From Streptomyces sp. NRRL B-3428 (lineage in GTDB: Bacteria > Actinomycetota > Actinomycetes > Streptomycetales > Streptomycetaceae): a stretch of DNA of 64,000 bases. Within the stretch, counting starts at the first letter, position 1. Every line of letters begins with the position of its first letter. Below, piece by piece: positions 52,936 through 63,524 of this stretch. The stretch is from the NCBI GenBank assembly GCA_000721375.1, contig JOGW01000018.1, positions 1 to 64,000 of the forward strand, in the 5' to 3' direction. Below the pieces are notes generated by a model. It searched no databases. It was not told where the DNA came from and worked only from the letters and a program-made list of their open reading frames with translations. The position numbers were made by a program, and so were the translations under genes.

Positions 52936-53826
52936 GTGAGCACCACTGAGCCCGACGCCTCCGGCGCCCTCCTCGGCGCAGCCGACATCCGCGAGCTGGC
53001 CGCGGCGCTTGGCGTGCGCCCGACCAAGCAGCGCGGGCAGAACTTCGTCATCGACGCCAACACCGTCCGCCGCATCGTGCGCACCGCCGGGGTGCGCCCC
53101 GACGACGTGGTCGTCGAGGTCGGCCCCGGGCTCGGCTCGCTGACGCTGGCGCTGCTCGAAGCGGCCGACCACGTCACCGCCGTCGAGATCGACGACACCC
53201 TCGCCGCCGCGCTGCCCGCCACGATCGGCGCGCGGATGCCGGAGCGCGCCGAGCGGTTCTCGCTGGTGCACTCGGACGCGATGCTCGTCCAGGAGCTTCC
53301 CGGACCGGCGCCGACCGCGCTCGTCGCGAACCTCCCGTACAACGTGGCCGTGCCCGTCCTCCTGCACATGCTCGCGACCTTCCCGACCATCGAGCGCAGC
53401 CTCGTGATGGTGCAGGCGGAGGTCGCCGACCGGCTCGCCGCCGTGCCCGGGAACAAGGTGTACGGCGTGCCGTCGGTGAAGGCGAACTGGTACGCCGAGG
53501 TGAAGCGGGCGGGTGCGATCGGGCGCAATGTCTTCTGGCCCGCGCCGAACGTCGACAGCGGGCTGGTCTCGCTCGTACGGCGCGCGGAGCCGGTCAAGAC
53601 CACGGCCTCGCGCAAGGAGGTCTTCGCGGTGGTCGACGCGGCGTTCGCGCAGCGCCGTAAGACCCTGCGGGCCGCGCTGTCGGGGTGGGCCGGTTCCTCG
53701 GTCGCCGCCGAGGCGGCGCTGGTCGCGGCGGGGATCTCGCCGCAGGCGCGCGGGGAGGCGCTGACCGTCGAGGAGTTCGCGCGGATCGCGGAGAACAAGG
53801 GCGCGGGGCACGGGGGAGTTGCGTAA
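52936..53826 (+). CDS. ksgA: 16S rRNA dimethyladenosine transferase
   Basis: A 296-aa KsgA/RsmA enzyme that dimethylates A1518 and A1519 in 16S r[21 protein letters not shown] is the family opening, [15 protein letters not shown] binds SAM and [16 protein letters not shown] is the catalytic NLPY motif. GTG start at 52936. The stop abuts the ispE start directly. Confidence 0.95.
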   Translation: MSTTEPDASGALLGAADIRELAAALGVRPTKQRGQNFVIDANTVRRIVRTAGVRPDDVVVEVGPGLGSLTLALLEAADHVTAVEIDDTLAAALPATIGARMPERAERFSLVHSDAMLVQELPGPAPTALVANLPYNVAVPVLLHMLATFPTIERSLVMVQAEVADRLAAVPGNKVYGVPSVKANWYAEVKRAGAIGRNVFWPAPNVDSGLVSLVRRAEPVKTTASRKEVFAVVDAAFAQRRKTLRAALSGWAGSSVAAEAALVAAGISPQARGEALTVEEFARIAENKGAGHGGVA

Positions 53827-54732
53827 GTGAGCGTCACGGTACGAGTGCCGGCCAAGGTCAACGTCCAGCTCGCGGTCGGCGCCGCGCGCCCCGACGGCTT
53901 CCACGACCTGGCGAACGTCTTTCTCGCCGTCGGCCTGTACGACGAGGTCACGGTCACGCCGGCCGCCGCGCTGAAGATCACCTGCTCGGGTCCTGACGCG
54001 CATCAAGTACCCCTCGACGAGACGAACCTGGCGGCCCGTGCGGCCATCGCGCTCGCCGCCCGGCATGGTCTTTCGCCGGACGTCCACATCCACATCGCCA
54101 AGGACATCCCCGTCGCCGGGGGCATGGCGGGTGGCTCGGCGGACGGGGCGGGAGCGCTGCTCGCGTGCGACGCGCTGTGGGGCTTGGGGTCGTCCCAGGC
54201 CGAACTGCTCGCCATCTGCGCAGAGTTGGGCAGCGACGTACCGTTCTCGCTGCTCGGCGGTGCGGCGCTCGGCACCGGCCGCGGTGAGCTGCTCGAACCG
54301 CTCCCCGTGGGCGGTTCCTTCCACTGGGTGTTCGCGCTGGCGGACGGCGGTCTCTCCACGCCTGCCGTGTACGGGGAGTTCGACCGGCTGACGGCGGGTA
54401 CGGCCGTACCCGAGCCGCTCGCCTCGCCCGCCCTGCTCGCGGCCCTGCGGGACGGTGACGCGGACGCGCTGGCGGCGACGGTGGTCAACGATCTGCAGCC
54501 GGCGGCGCTTTCGCTGTTCCCCGCGCTGGCGAAGACCCTTGAGGTGGGCTCGTCGGCGGGTGCCATCGCCGCGCTGGTCTCGGGCTCGGGCCCGACGACG
54601 GCGTTCCTGACGAACTCGGCGGAGTCCTCGCAGAAGGTGGCCTCGGCGCTGCTGGCTTCCGGGACGTGCCGCGCTGTTCGTGTGACGTCGGGGCCCGCTG
54701 TGGGGGCGACGGTGGTGGCGTCGGCCGTCTGA
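53827..54732 (+). CDS. ispE: 4-diphosphocytidyl-2-C-methyl-D-erythritol kinase
   Basis: A 301-aa GHMP kinase of the MEP isoprenoid pathway. VPAKVNVQLAVGAARPDGFHDL is the substrate motif, IPVAGGMAGGSADGAGALLA the ATP site and LVSGSGPTTAFL the C-terminal GHMP motif. GTG immediately follows the ksgA TAA, so translation is coupled. It is normal length. Confidence 0.94.
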   Translation: MSVTVRVPAKVNVQLAVGAARPDGFHDLANVFLAVGLYDEVTVTPAAALKITCSGPDAHQVPLDETNLAARAAIALAARHGLSPDVHIHIAKDIPVAGGMAGGSADGAGALLACDALWGLGSSQAELLAICAELGSDVPFSLLGGAALGTGRGELLEPLPVGGSFHWVFALADGGLSTPAVYGEFDRLTAGTAVPEPLASPALLAALRDGDADALAATVVNDLQPAALSLFPALAKTLEVGSSAGAIAALVSGSGPTTAFLTNSAESSQKVASALLASGTCRAVRVTSGPAVGATVVASAV

Positions 54733-54739
54733 CGCCCAC

Positions 54740-54762
54740 GTACTCACGTGCGAGTTGAGTAC
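54740..54762. promoter_or_regulatory. dyad upstream of the acyltransferase gene
   Basis: GTACTCA (54740-54746) and TGAGTAC (54756-54762) form a perfect 7-bp inverted repeat with a 9-nt centre, 44 nt before the acyltransferase ATG and 7 nt after ispE. It is a candidate operator; the regulator is unknown. Confidence 0.4.
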
Positions 54763-54806
54763 CTGAGCGCTCACCGGCGCCCCCCACCCCGCGCGACCGT
54801 ATCCGT

Positions 54807-56132
54807 ATGGAATCCACCGTGCGTGAGCTCGCGGACAAGACCCCGGCGACCCGGGACCGGTACATGGATCTGCTGCGGGTCGCCTCGCTCGGCACCGTGG
54901 TCGTCGGGCACTGGCTGATGGCCGCCGTCGCCACCGATGACGCGGGGCGGATCCAGCTCGGGAATCTGCTCGCCGAGGTGCCGCAACTGCAGCTGCTCAC
55001 CTGGGTGTTGCAGATCATGCCGGTGTTCTTCTTCGTCGGCGGGTTCTCGCACGCCCTGTCGTACCGCTCGCTGCGGCGCAAGTCGGGCAGCGAGCAGTCC
55101 GTGTACGCCGCGTTCCTGCGCGCACGACTGCAGCGGCTGCTGCGGCCCACGATGGTGTTCATCCTGGTGTGGGGCGCGGCCGCGCTGATCCTTCAACTCA
55201 TCGGCGGCAGCCCGCACTTGGCGGACATCACGCTGCGCCTGGTGCCCCAGCCGCTGTGGTTCATAGGGATCTATCTCGCGATGGTCGCCTTCACCCCGCC
55301 GCTGCTCAAGCTGCACGAGCGATACGGGTGGGGCGCCTTCGGCGCTCTCGTCGCCGCGGCCGCCGCCGTGGACGTGCTGCGGTTCGTCGCCGGGGTGCCG
55401 TTCGTCGAGTTCCTGAACTTCGCGTTCGTCTGGCTCGCCGTCCACCAGCTCGGCTTCCTGCGCGCGGACGGCCGGCTGCGGCTGCCGTCGCTGCTCGCCG
55501 CCACGGGTGTGCTCGGTGCCACCGCGCTGGTCGCCTTCGGCCCGTATCCGCTGAGCATGGTCGGGATGCCCGGCGAGAAGATCTCCAACATGGCCCCGCC
55601 CACCTTCGCCCTGCTCTGCCACGGCCTGTGGCTGGTCGGCGCGGTGGAACTGGTGCGCAGGCCCGCGACCCGGTGGCTCGAGCGGCCGCGCGTGTGGCGC
55701 ACGGTCGTCGCCGCGAACGGGGTCTCGATGACCGCGTTCCTGTGGCATCTGACGGCGATGCTCGGGGTGTACGGCGTGATGATCGGCCTCGACGTCCCGC
55801 TGCCCGCACCCGCGAGTGCTGCCTGGTGGGCGCAGGTGCCGCTGCGGATGGCGGCCGCGGCGGTCCTCACGGCCCTGCTCGTCGCGGCCTTCCGCGGCTT
55901 CGAGCGGCCGGCGCCTTCCGCGACCCGTACGAACGGCTCGGGGCCGGTGGCCGCGCTCGGCATCACGCTCTGCCTGTTCGGCGTCCTGGGGCTCTCGATG
56001 GTCGGCTTCGGCGACCTGCTGGAAGGCCGCTCGGCCCTGCTGATCGCCTTCCGGGTCACTGCTCCCGTCGCGGTGGGGATGGCGCTGGCCGGGTGGTTCC
56101 TGGTGGAGCGGGCGGGCAGGCGCGGGGTCTGA
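54807..56132 (+). CDS. acyltransferase family 3 membrane protein
   Basis: A 441-aa multi-spanning (10-11 helices) acyltransferase-3 (OafA/WecH-like) that O-acylates sugars or lipids at the envelope. RDRYMDLLRVASLGTVVVGHWL carries the conserved Arg and His of helix 1. IMPVFFFVGGFSHALSYRS and RLQRLLRPTM are further family motifs. Start ATG at 54807; no clear ribosome site. Convergent with the lipoprotein gene across a strong terminator. Confidence 0.9.
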   Translation: MESTVRELADKTPATRDRYMDLLRVASLGTVVVGHWLMAAVATDDAGRIQLGNLLAEVPQLQLLTWVLQIMPVFFFVGGFSHALSYRSLRRKSGSEQSVYAAFLRARLQRLLRPTMVFILVWGAAALILQLIGGSPHLADITLRLVPQPLWFIGIYLAMVAFTPPLLKLHERYGWGAFGALVAAAAAVDVLRFVAGVPFVEFLNFAFVWLAVHQLGFLRADGRLRLPSLLAATGVLGATALVAFGPYPLSMVGMPGEKISNMAPPTFALLCHGLWLVGAVELVRRPATRWLERPRVWRTVVAANGVSMTAFLWHLTAMLGVYGVMIGLDVPLPAPASAAWWAQVPLRMAAAAVLTALLVAAFRGFERPAPSATRTNGSGPVAALGITLCLFGVLGLSMVGFGDLLEGRSALLIAFRVTAPVAVGMALAGWFLVERAGRRGV

Positions 56133-56145
56133 CGTCCGGGCCGGC

Positions 56146-56174
56146 TGAGGGCCGCTCCTCGCGGGCGGCCCTCA
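56146..56174. terminator. bidirectional terminator
   Basis: TGAGGGCCGC (56146-56155) and GCGGCCCTCA (56165-56174) form a perfect 10-bp stem with a 9-nt loop between the convergent acyltransferase and lipoprotein genes. Confidence 0.78.
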
Positions 56175-56183
56175 CCCGTCCTG

Positions 56184-56831
56184 TCAGCCGTTGACCCGAA
56201 TCGTCGACTTCGCCAGCTCGTACCCGGCCTGCACGTCCTTCTTGTCCCCCTGGTCGGAGCCGCCGAGCGCCACCACGACCGCGCCCTGCGGTGTGGCGAC
56301 CGCGAAGGCGCGGGCCGTGCGTTCTTCCTCGAAGAGCGGGTCGAGCTCCGTGTAGAGGACCTCGACCGCCTCCGCGGAGCCGGCCTTGAACGCCGTGTAC
56401 TTCTCGTCGGCGTGCCCATCGGCCTCGGCGACGAAGAGCTCGAGCACCTTGCGCAGGTCGGCCCCGGTCTTGGGGTCCTCGACGTACGTGCGCAGGAACC
56501 CGGTCTTCCCGACCGCCTTCGAGCTGATCTCGCAGCGCATCACCACCGGGCCCTGGCGCGCGAGCTCGGCGAAGTCCTCGTCCGGTGCGACGTCGACCGA
56601 CTCGGGCTCCCACTTCGTCGCCGTCTCGTACGTCACCGGCAGCTCACAGGCCGATCCGGCGGCGCCCACGCTGCCGGAGCCTTCGGCGACCGGTGCGCTC
56701 TGCGAACCGTCGGACTTCCCGTCCTTCGACTTCCCGCCCTTCGACTCCCCGTCGCCGCCCCCCGAGCACCCCACGGCCAGCCCCGCCGTGACCGCCACTG
56801 CCAGGACTCCCCGTACCAACGAACTGCGCAT
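56184..56831 (-). CDS. putative lipoprotein
   Basis: A 215-aa protein with signal peptide (LVRGVLAVAVTAGLAV) and lipobox AVGC, then a Gly/Ser/Lys/Asp linker. The mature domain has a Cys pair (CELPVTYETATKW and VVMRCEIS) and FAVATPQGAVVVALGGSD. No enzyme motif. The ATG at 56831, rather than 56885, places the signal peptide. Function unknown; possibly a clientele of Pmt glycosylation, not shown by sequence. Confidence 0.8.
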   Translation of the reverse strand: MRSSLVRGVLAVAVTAGLAVGCSGGGDGESKGGKSKDGKSDGSQSAPVAEGSGSVGAAGSACELPVTYETATKWEPESVDVAPDEDFAELARQGPVVMRCEISSKAVGKTGFLRTYVEDPKTGADLRKVLELFVAEADGHADEKYTAFKAGSAEAVEVLYTELDPLFEEERTARAFAVATPQGAVVVALGGSDQGDKKDVQAGYELAKSTIRVNG

Positions 56832-56962
56832 CGTGCTGTTCCCGCCCTTTGAATCGTGCTCCCGCCCCCCGGGAGATCGCCGCACAATAACGCGCCCCCC
56901 GGGACGACTACCCTGGTAGGCCGGTCGAGAAGTCGATCGACTACCCCCGGTACAGGAGTGAA

Positions 56963-58771
<1,809 letters not shown>

Positions 58772-58875
58772 AGGGGCGGTAGGGGTTTGCCGGGGCCGCC
58801 GAGGTGCGTGCGTAAGGTGATCGCGACCAATTTCCGCCGCAGGGTGGGAAGTTGCATGCGATATGGGGGACTTAC

Positions 58876-59301
58876 ATGCGCAAGCTGCGCAATGCACTCG
58901 TGGTCGGCGGCATGGCCGCGACCGTTCTGATCGGTACGGCGGGGTCCGGCTTCGCCCAGGACGCGGGGGCCGACGCCTCGGTCGCCGGCGCCGAGGGCGA
59001 AGGCAAGTGGGACTACTACAGCAGGACCGAGCTGCGTAACGTCGACCTCCAAGTGAGGGACACGAAGGTCGACGGGCATGCGGTCTACGTCCAGTTGCTG
59101 ACCATGGCGCCGAACGGTTCGGTGACCGCGTACAGCAAGCGGTACCACCGCACCGGTGCGGACACTCCCGGCGAGAGCTGGAGCGGGCTCCGCGCGACCA
59201 ACAGTGCCGGTATCGCCGCCGCCACCGTCCGGGTGTGCGTCGACGACGCGGGCTCGGACACCTGCGGGCGCGGACCGTGGCGCGAGGTCAACCGGGACTG
59301 A
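58876..59301 (+). CDS. small secreted protein
   Basis: A 141-aa protein with a signal peptide (RKLRNALVVGGMAATVLIGTAGSGFA, cleaved near ~27). The mature part has KWDYYSRTELRNVDLQVRDT and two Cys in VRVCVDDAGSDTCGRGP. No known domain recognised. GGGGGA five nt before the ATG at 58876; an in-frame ATG at 58852 is less likely. Confidence 0.78.
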   Translation: MRKLRNALVVGGMAATVLIGTAGSGFAQDAGADASVAGAEGEGKWDYYSRTELRNVDLQVRDTKVDGHAVYVQLLTMAPNGSVTAYSKRYHRTGADTPGESWSGLRATNSAGIAAATVRVCVDDAGSDTCGRGPWREVNRD

Positions 59302-59573
59302 TCCCGTGCCCGGTTCACCACCCCAGTAACAGCCGCATCACGGGCCGGTTCTCCCTTGGGAACAGGCGAGCGACCGGCCCTCGGTGTGCGCGGGGTCAGT
59401 GATAGAAAGAACTCCCGCCGAAGTGAAGCAGAGTTGCGGGAACCATGCCCGATTCGCTCCTTTCCGGAGGGATTCAGACAGGTCCTGAGACCAGCGAGCA
59501 GGCCCTGAAGCCAACGGAATTGCGGGGGAGGCCGGTCGGGCAGTGGTTCTTGCGTGATGAGGTAGTCCGTCCG

Positions 59574-61337
59574 ATGAGCCAGCCACCCCAGCCGCCAGGA
59601 CCACCGTCGCAGCCGCCGGGACCGCCGTCGCAGCCCCCGGGGGGAGCGCCGCAGCCCGGATACGGCTATCCGCAGGGACCGCCGGCCGACAACTCGTATC
59701 CGCAGACCGGCCCTTATGCGCAGCAGCCCGGCCCGTACGCACAGCAGCCGGGTCCCTACACCCAGCCCTCCGGCCCGTACGCACAGCAGCCGCAGCAGGG
59801 TTACGGCTACCCGCAGCAGCCCCAGTACCCCGGTGCTCCCGCGCCCGGCGGCCCCGGTGCGCCCGGCGGACAGGGCGGTCCGGGCGGCGGCTTCGGACGG
59901 TTCTTCAAGGGCAGGACCGGGGCGATCGTGGCGGCGGCCGTGGCCGGACTGCTCGTCATCGGCGGCGGTGTCGTCTTCGCGGTGAACAGCGGTGACGACA
60001 AGCCGAAGGACCCGGTCGCCAAGCCCAGCAAGAAGAGCACGGACGCCCCCAAGCCCTCCGAGTCCGTGGACCAGGGCGACGGCAAGGGCACCGGCAAGCA
60101 GGACGCCTCGATCAACGACGGCATCAAGGCGGGCGAGGTACCGGCCTGGCTCGCGATGAACGACCAGGACATGCCGGGCAACGGCGCGGAGCTGTTCGAC
60201 ATCTGGGTGCAGGGCGATGTCGTGGTGCAGGCCGCCTACCGCAAGGTCACCGCGTTCTCGGTGAAGGACGGCAGCCAGAAGTGGTCCGTCGACGTGCCCT
60301 TCGAGGTGTGCGACACCCCCAAGCACACGACGCCCGACGGCAAGGTCGTCATCGCGCACAAGTCCGGTACGGGCGACCGCGCCAAGTGCTCGCAGCTGAT
60401 GATGATCGACCTCAAGACCGGCCAGAAGGGCTGGACCGCGGAGGTCAAGGAGGGCGGGGCGTTCGACTCGGTCATCACCCTCGACCTGGTGATCTCCGGT
60501 GACACCCTGCTCGCCGGACGCGACCTGTCCGGTACCGCCTATCGCATCAGCGACGGCAAGGAGATCTGGCAGGCGAAGAAGGAGGACACCGGGGTCTGCT
60601 TCCCGAACGTGTTCGCGGGCGGCAAGAAGCTCCTCGGCGTCGACCGCTGCGGTGCCGGTTCGCCCACCGAGCACGAGCAGCTCAAGGAGTACGACCCGGC
60701 CACCGGCAAGGTGAAGTGGCGCTACCAGCTCAAGAAGGGCTGGTCCGTCAACCGCGTCTACTCCGAGTCGCCGATCGTCGTCTCGCTGACCAATGACGAG
60801 GACAAGTCCTGGGCCATCGCGGCCTTCACCGACGCCGGCAAGCTCCGCTCGCAGATCGACGGCGGCAAGGACAGCTTCCGCCAGCAGTGCGCGGGCCTCG
60901 GCATCGGCAGCGACAACGCGCAGAGCTGCGACGGCATGGTCGCCGGCGGCGACACCTTCTACATGGCCACCGAGGCGAAGAAGTCCGGTGACTTCGACCG
61001 TGTCAACGAGGTCGTCGCCTTCGACCTCGACACCGGCAAGGCCAAGTGGCGCTCCAAGGTCGACAAGCGCCAGGTGCTGCCGCTGACGGTGGTGGGCTCG
61101 GACCTCATCGGGTACGTGGACGCCACCTTCGACACCGGCGGCCAGATCGTGAAGTTCGGTCCGAAGGGCGGCGCGCCGACCGTGCTGCAGAAGCACTCCA
61201 GCGGTGCGCAGGCCGTGGAGAGCTCGATGTTCAGCGGACCGCTCGCCTATGCCGACGGCCGGTTCTTCATGACGTCCTCACGCCTCTTGGGCGACGACGA
61301 CGAAGAGGAAGCCCGCATGCTGTCCTTCGGCAAGTGA
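59574..61337 (+). CDS. membrane-anchored PQQ-like beta-propeller protein (copy 1)
   Basis: A 587-aa protein. The cytoplasmic N-terminus (~1-120) is Pro/Gln/Gly/Tyr-rich with repeated PGPYAQQ and YGYPQ. One helix follows (TGAIVAAAVAGLLVIGGGVVFAV), then a Lys/Asp linker and an extracellular PQQ-type propeller (ITLDLVISGDTLLAGRD, AYRISDGKEIWQAKKED, FDLDTGKAKWRSKVDK). Six to seven blades are countable. Family function is unknown; such proteins may bind cell-wall or sense ligands. ATG at 59574 after GAGG. A paralogue follows 52 nt later. Confidence 0.85.
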   Translation: MSQPPQPPGPPSQPPGPPSQPPGGAPQPGYGYPQGPPADNSYPQTGPYAQQPGPYAQQPGPYTQPSGPYAQQPQQGYGYPQQPQYPGAPAPGGPGAPGGQGGPGGGFGRFFKGRTGAIVAAAVAGLLVIGGGVVFAVNSGDDKPKDPVAKPSKKSTDAPKPSESVDQGDGKGTGKQDASINDGIKAGEVPAWLAMNDQDMPGNGAELFDIWVQGDVVVQAAYRKVTAFSVKDGSQKWSVDVPFEVCDTPKHTTPDGKVVIAHKSGTGDRAKCSQLMMIDLKTGQKGWTAEVKEGGAFDSVITLDLVISGDTLLAGRDLSGTAYRISDGKEIWQAKKEDTGVCFPNVFAGGKKLLGVDRCGAGSPTEHEQLKEYDPATGKVKWRYQLKKGWSVNRVYSESPIVVSLTNDEDKSWAIAAFTDAGKLRSQIDGGKDSFRQQCAGLGIGSDNAQSCDGMVAGGDTFYMATEAKKSGDFDRVNEVVAFDLDTGKAKWRSKVDKRQVLPLTVVGSDLIGYVDATFDTGGQIVKFGPKGGAPTVLQKHSSGAQAVESSMFSGPLAYADGRFFMTSSRLLGDDDEEEARMLSFGK

Positions 61338-61389
61338 CGTCCGCCGTACAAGTCCCCGACTTCCCGTATCACTTGAGGTAGAGATCCCC

Positions 61390-63258
61390 ATGTCACAGCC
61401 ACCCCAGCCGCCCAACGAAGGCTTCGGCGCACCGCAGGACCCGCCCCCGGGCGGCTTCGGTGCACCTCAGGAGCCCGGTTACGGCTACCCGCAGACCCCG
61501 CCGCCGGCCGGTCAGACCCCGCCGCCCCCGGCCGGTCAGCCCGCGACCCCGCCGCCGCCGGCCGGACCGCCGGGAACCCCGCCGCCGGGCCAGCCCGGTT
61601 ACGGCTACCCGCAGGCCCCCGGCCAGGTCTACCCGACGCCGGCCCCCGGCCAGCAGATCGGCTACGGCCAGCAGCAGCCGTACGGCGCCCAGCCCCAGCA
61701 GCCGTACGGGACACAGCAGCAGCCGTACGGAACACCGCAGCAGCAGCCGTACGGGACCTATCAGCAGTACCAGCAGCCGGGCGCCGCACCGGCGGGCGCA
61801 CCCGGCGGCGGTGGCGGCAAGAAGCTCAACGCGCAGATGATGATCATCATCGCGGCCGTGGTGGCCGTCGCCCTGATCATCGGCGCCGGAGTCTTCCTCG
61901 CGTCGGGCGACGACGACGGCGGCAAGAAGAACGAGTCCAAGCAGGGCGAGACCGACGGCGGCAAGACCGGCGGCAACGAGGGCGAGAACAAGGGCGGTGA
62001 CGGCGGCAAGGAGAAGAAGCCGGCGAGCACCAGCGCGAAGTCGCTCTTCAACGTGCCGGCGCCCGAGGTGAAGAACGACGACTCCATCGCCACCGACGGC
62101 TCCTGGCTCACGGAGAAGACCTACGCCAAGTCCGGTGTGAACGAGATCGTCGGCTACGAACCGCTCACCGGCGCGAAGCTGTGGACCATCCCGCTCGCGG
62201 GACCGGTGTGCGCGGGCTCCGAGCACGTGACCGAGGACGGCCTGACCGCCGTGCTCTTCCAGGGCGCGAAGCCCACCAAGGCGCGGGCCCACATGGGCTG
62301 CACCGAGGTGGCGGCGATCGACCTCGACAACGGTCAGAAGCTGTGGCAGAAGGGCAGCAAGGCCGGCGACACGAAGATGACCTTCGACGAGGTCACCGTG
62401 GGCAAGGGCCTTGTCGCCGCGGGCGGTACGAGCGGCGGTTCGGCCTGGGAGATCAAGAGCGGCAACGTCAAGTGGGAGCCCAGGGCGGGCGACAAGTGCA
62501 AGGACAACGGCTACGCGGGCGGCAACGGGCTCGTCGCGCTCAGCCGCTGCGGCGCCGACTACGACACCGCCGCGCTCAAGGTCCAGCCGCTGGATGAGAG
62601 CGGAAAGCCGCTGTCGAGCTACACGCTGCCGCCCGGCATCCAGTGGGGGAGCATCGTGTCGGCCAGCCCCTTGGTGGCGGCGGTTGACTCGACCGACCAG
62701 TCCAAGGGCCCCACGGACTACTTCGTGATCGACGAGAAGACCGGGAAGCTGCGCAGCAAGATCAGCGTGGATCCGGAGAAGTACCAGCGCACCTGTGACG
62801 CGACCGAAGTCGCCCAGTGCCGCAACGTCGCCGTCGGAAACGACCATCTGTACCTGGCGACCCGTGAGCACGAGGGCGGCGGCGAGTACGGCATGACCAA
62901 CGAGATCATCTCGTTCGATCTGGCCACCGGGAAGGAAGCCGGTCAGAAGGCCGACGCGGGCGACCGCTACACGATGTTCCCGCTGCGCATGGACGGCGGC
63001 AACATCATCGCCTACAAGGTGCCGCCGTACGACAAGGGCGGACAGATCGTCAGCATCGACGGCAAGACCTTCAAGGAGACCGTCTTCCTGGAGAACCCGG
63101 CCGACGAAGCGGTCCGGGACGCCGAGAGCAGCTTCTCGACGGACTACGCCGAGTACCGCTACTCCAACGGACGGCTCTACATCAGCGACGTGTTCGCCAG
63201 CAAGCCGCTGTCGGCGGACGACAAGAACTATCTGGTGGTCGCCTTCGGGGCGTCCTGA
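61390..63258 (+). CDS. membrane-anchored PQQ-like beta-propeller protein (copy 2)
   Basis: A 622-aa paralogue with the same order. The Pro/Gln/Tyr-rich N-terminus has QQPYGTQQ and PGYGYPQ repeats. The TM helix is MIIIAAVVAVALIIGAGVFLA. An acidic/Lys/Gly linker and the propeller follow (GYEPLTGAKLWTIPLAG, IDLDNGQKLWQKGSK, VIDEKTGKLRSKISVD, SFDLATGKEAG). The SD context GAGGTAGA-N6-ATG resembles that of copy 1, indicating gene duplication. Ends with a very strong terminator. Confidence 0.85.
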   Translation: MSQPPQPPNEGFGAPQDPPPGGFGAPQEPGYGYPQTPPPAGQTPPPPAGQPATPPPPAGPPGTPPPGQPGYGYPQAPGQVYPTPAPGQQIGYGQQQPYGAQPQQPYGTQQQPYGTPQQQPYGTYQQYQQPGAAPAGAPGGGGGKKLNAQMMIIIAAVVAVALIIGAGVFLASGDDDGGKKNESKQGETDGGKTGGNEGENKGGDGGKEKKPASTSAKSLFNVPAPEVKNDDSIATDGSWLTEKTYAKSGVNEIVGYEPLTGAKLWTIPLAGPVCAGSEHVTEDGLTAVLFQGAKPTKARAHMGCTEVAAIDLDNGQKLWQKGSKAGDTKMTFDEVTVGKGLVAAGGTSGGSAWEIKSGNVKWEPRAGDKCKDNGYAGGNGLVALSRCGADYDTAALKVQPLDESGKPLSSYTLPPGIQWGSIVSASPLVAAVDSTDQSKGPTDYFVIDEKTGKLRSKISVDPEKYQRTCDATEVAQCRNVAVGNDHLYLATREHEGGGEYGMTNEIISFDLATGKEAGQKADAGDRYTMFPLRMDGGNIIAYKVPPYDKGGQIVSIDGKTFKETVFLENPADEAVRDAESSFSTDYAEYRYSNGRLYISDVFASKPLSADDKNYLVVAFGAS

Positions 63259-63272
63259 CAAGACAGATCACC

Positions 63273-63313
63273 ACGGAACGGCCCTGTCCCCACCCGGGAC
63301 AGGGCCGTTCCGT
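63273..63313 (+). terminator. very strong terminator after the PQQ-propeller pair
   Basis: Positions 63273-63290 pair perfectly with 63296-63313 (18 bp) around a 5-nt loop CACCC, 15 nt after the stop. Confidence 0.88.
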
Positions 63314-63362
63314 ATGCCGCTCGTGTGCCGTTCCGTATCCCGGGTGAGTCTGTATTCCGTAT
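63308..63362. repeat. three TTCCGTAT direct repeats upstream of the response regulator
   Basis: TTCCGTAT starts at 63308, 63331 and 63355, at 23 and 24 bp intervals, about two helical turns apart, so on the same DNA face. The first is inside the terminator arm. They lie 163-217 nt before the response regulator start and may be binding sites. The rest of 63363-63524 shows no gene. Confidence 0.45.
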
Positions 63363-63524
63363 CCGGTATGCGCCCCGATGGGTCCCGAATGACGGGGATT
63401 TCGGTATTCCGAGGTGCTTCTGGGCGGTAGGGGGCGCGTAACGTCGAACAACCGTGTAGCTTCCGGGAGATGAGGGGCTGGGGGGCTCCGGTATTTGTGT
63501 GTGGGGGAATGGGGGGTTGGCTCG

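Noticed and set aside
51711..53981. 756-codon antisense frame across rpf and ksgA
   Set aside because: Composition is a GC shadow and it crosses two well-supported genes; no ribosome site or domain.
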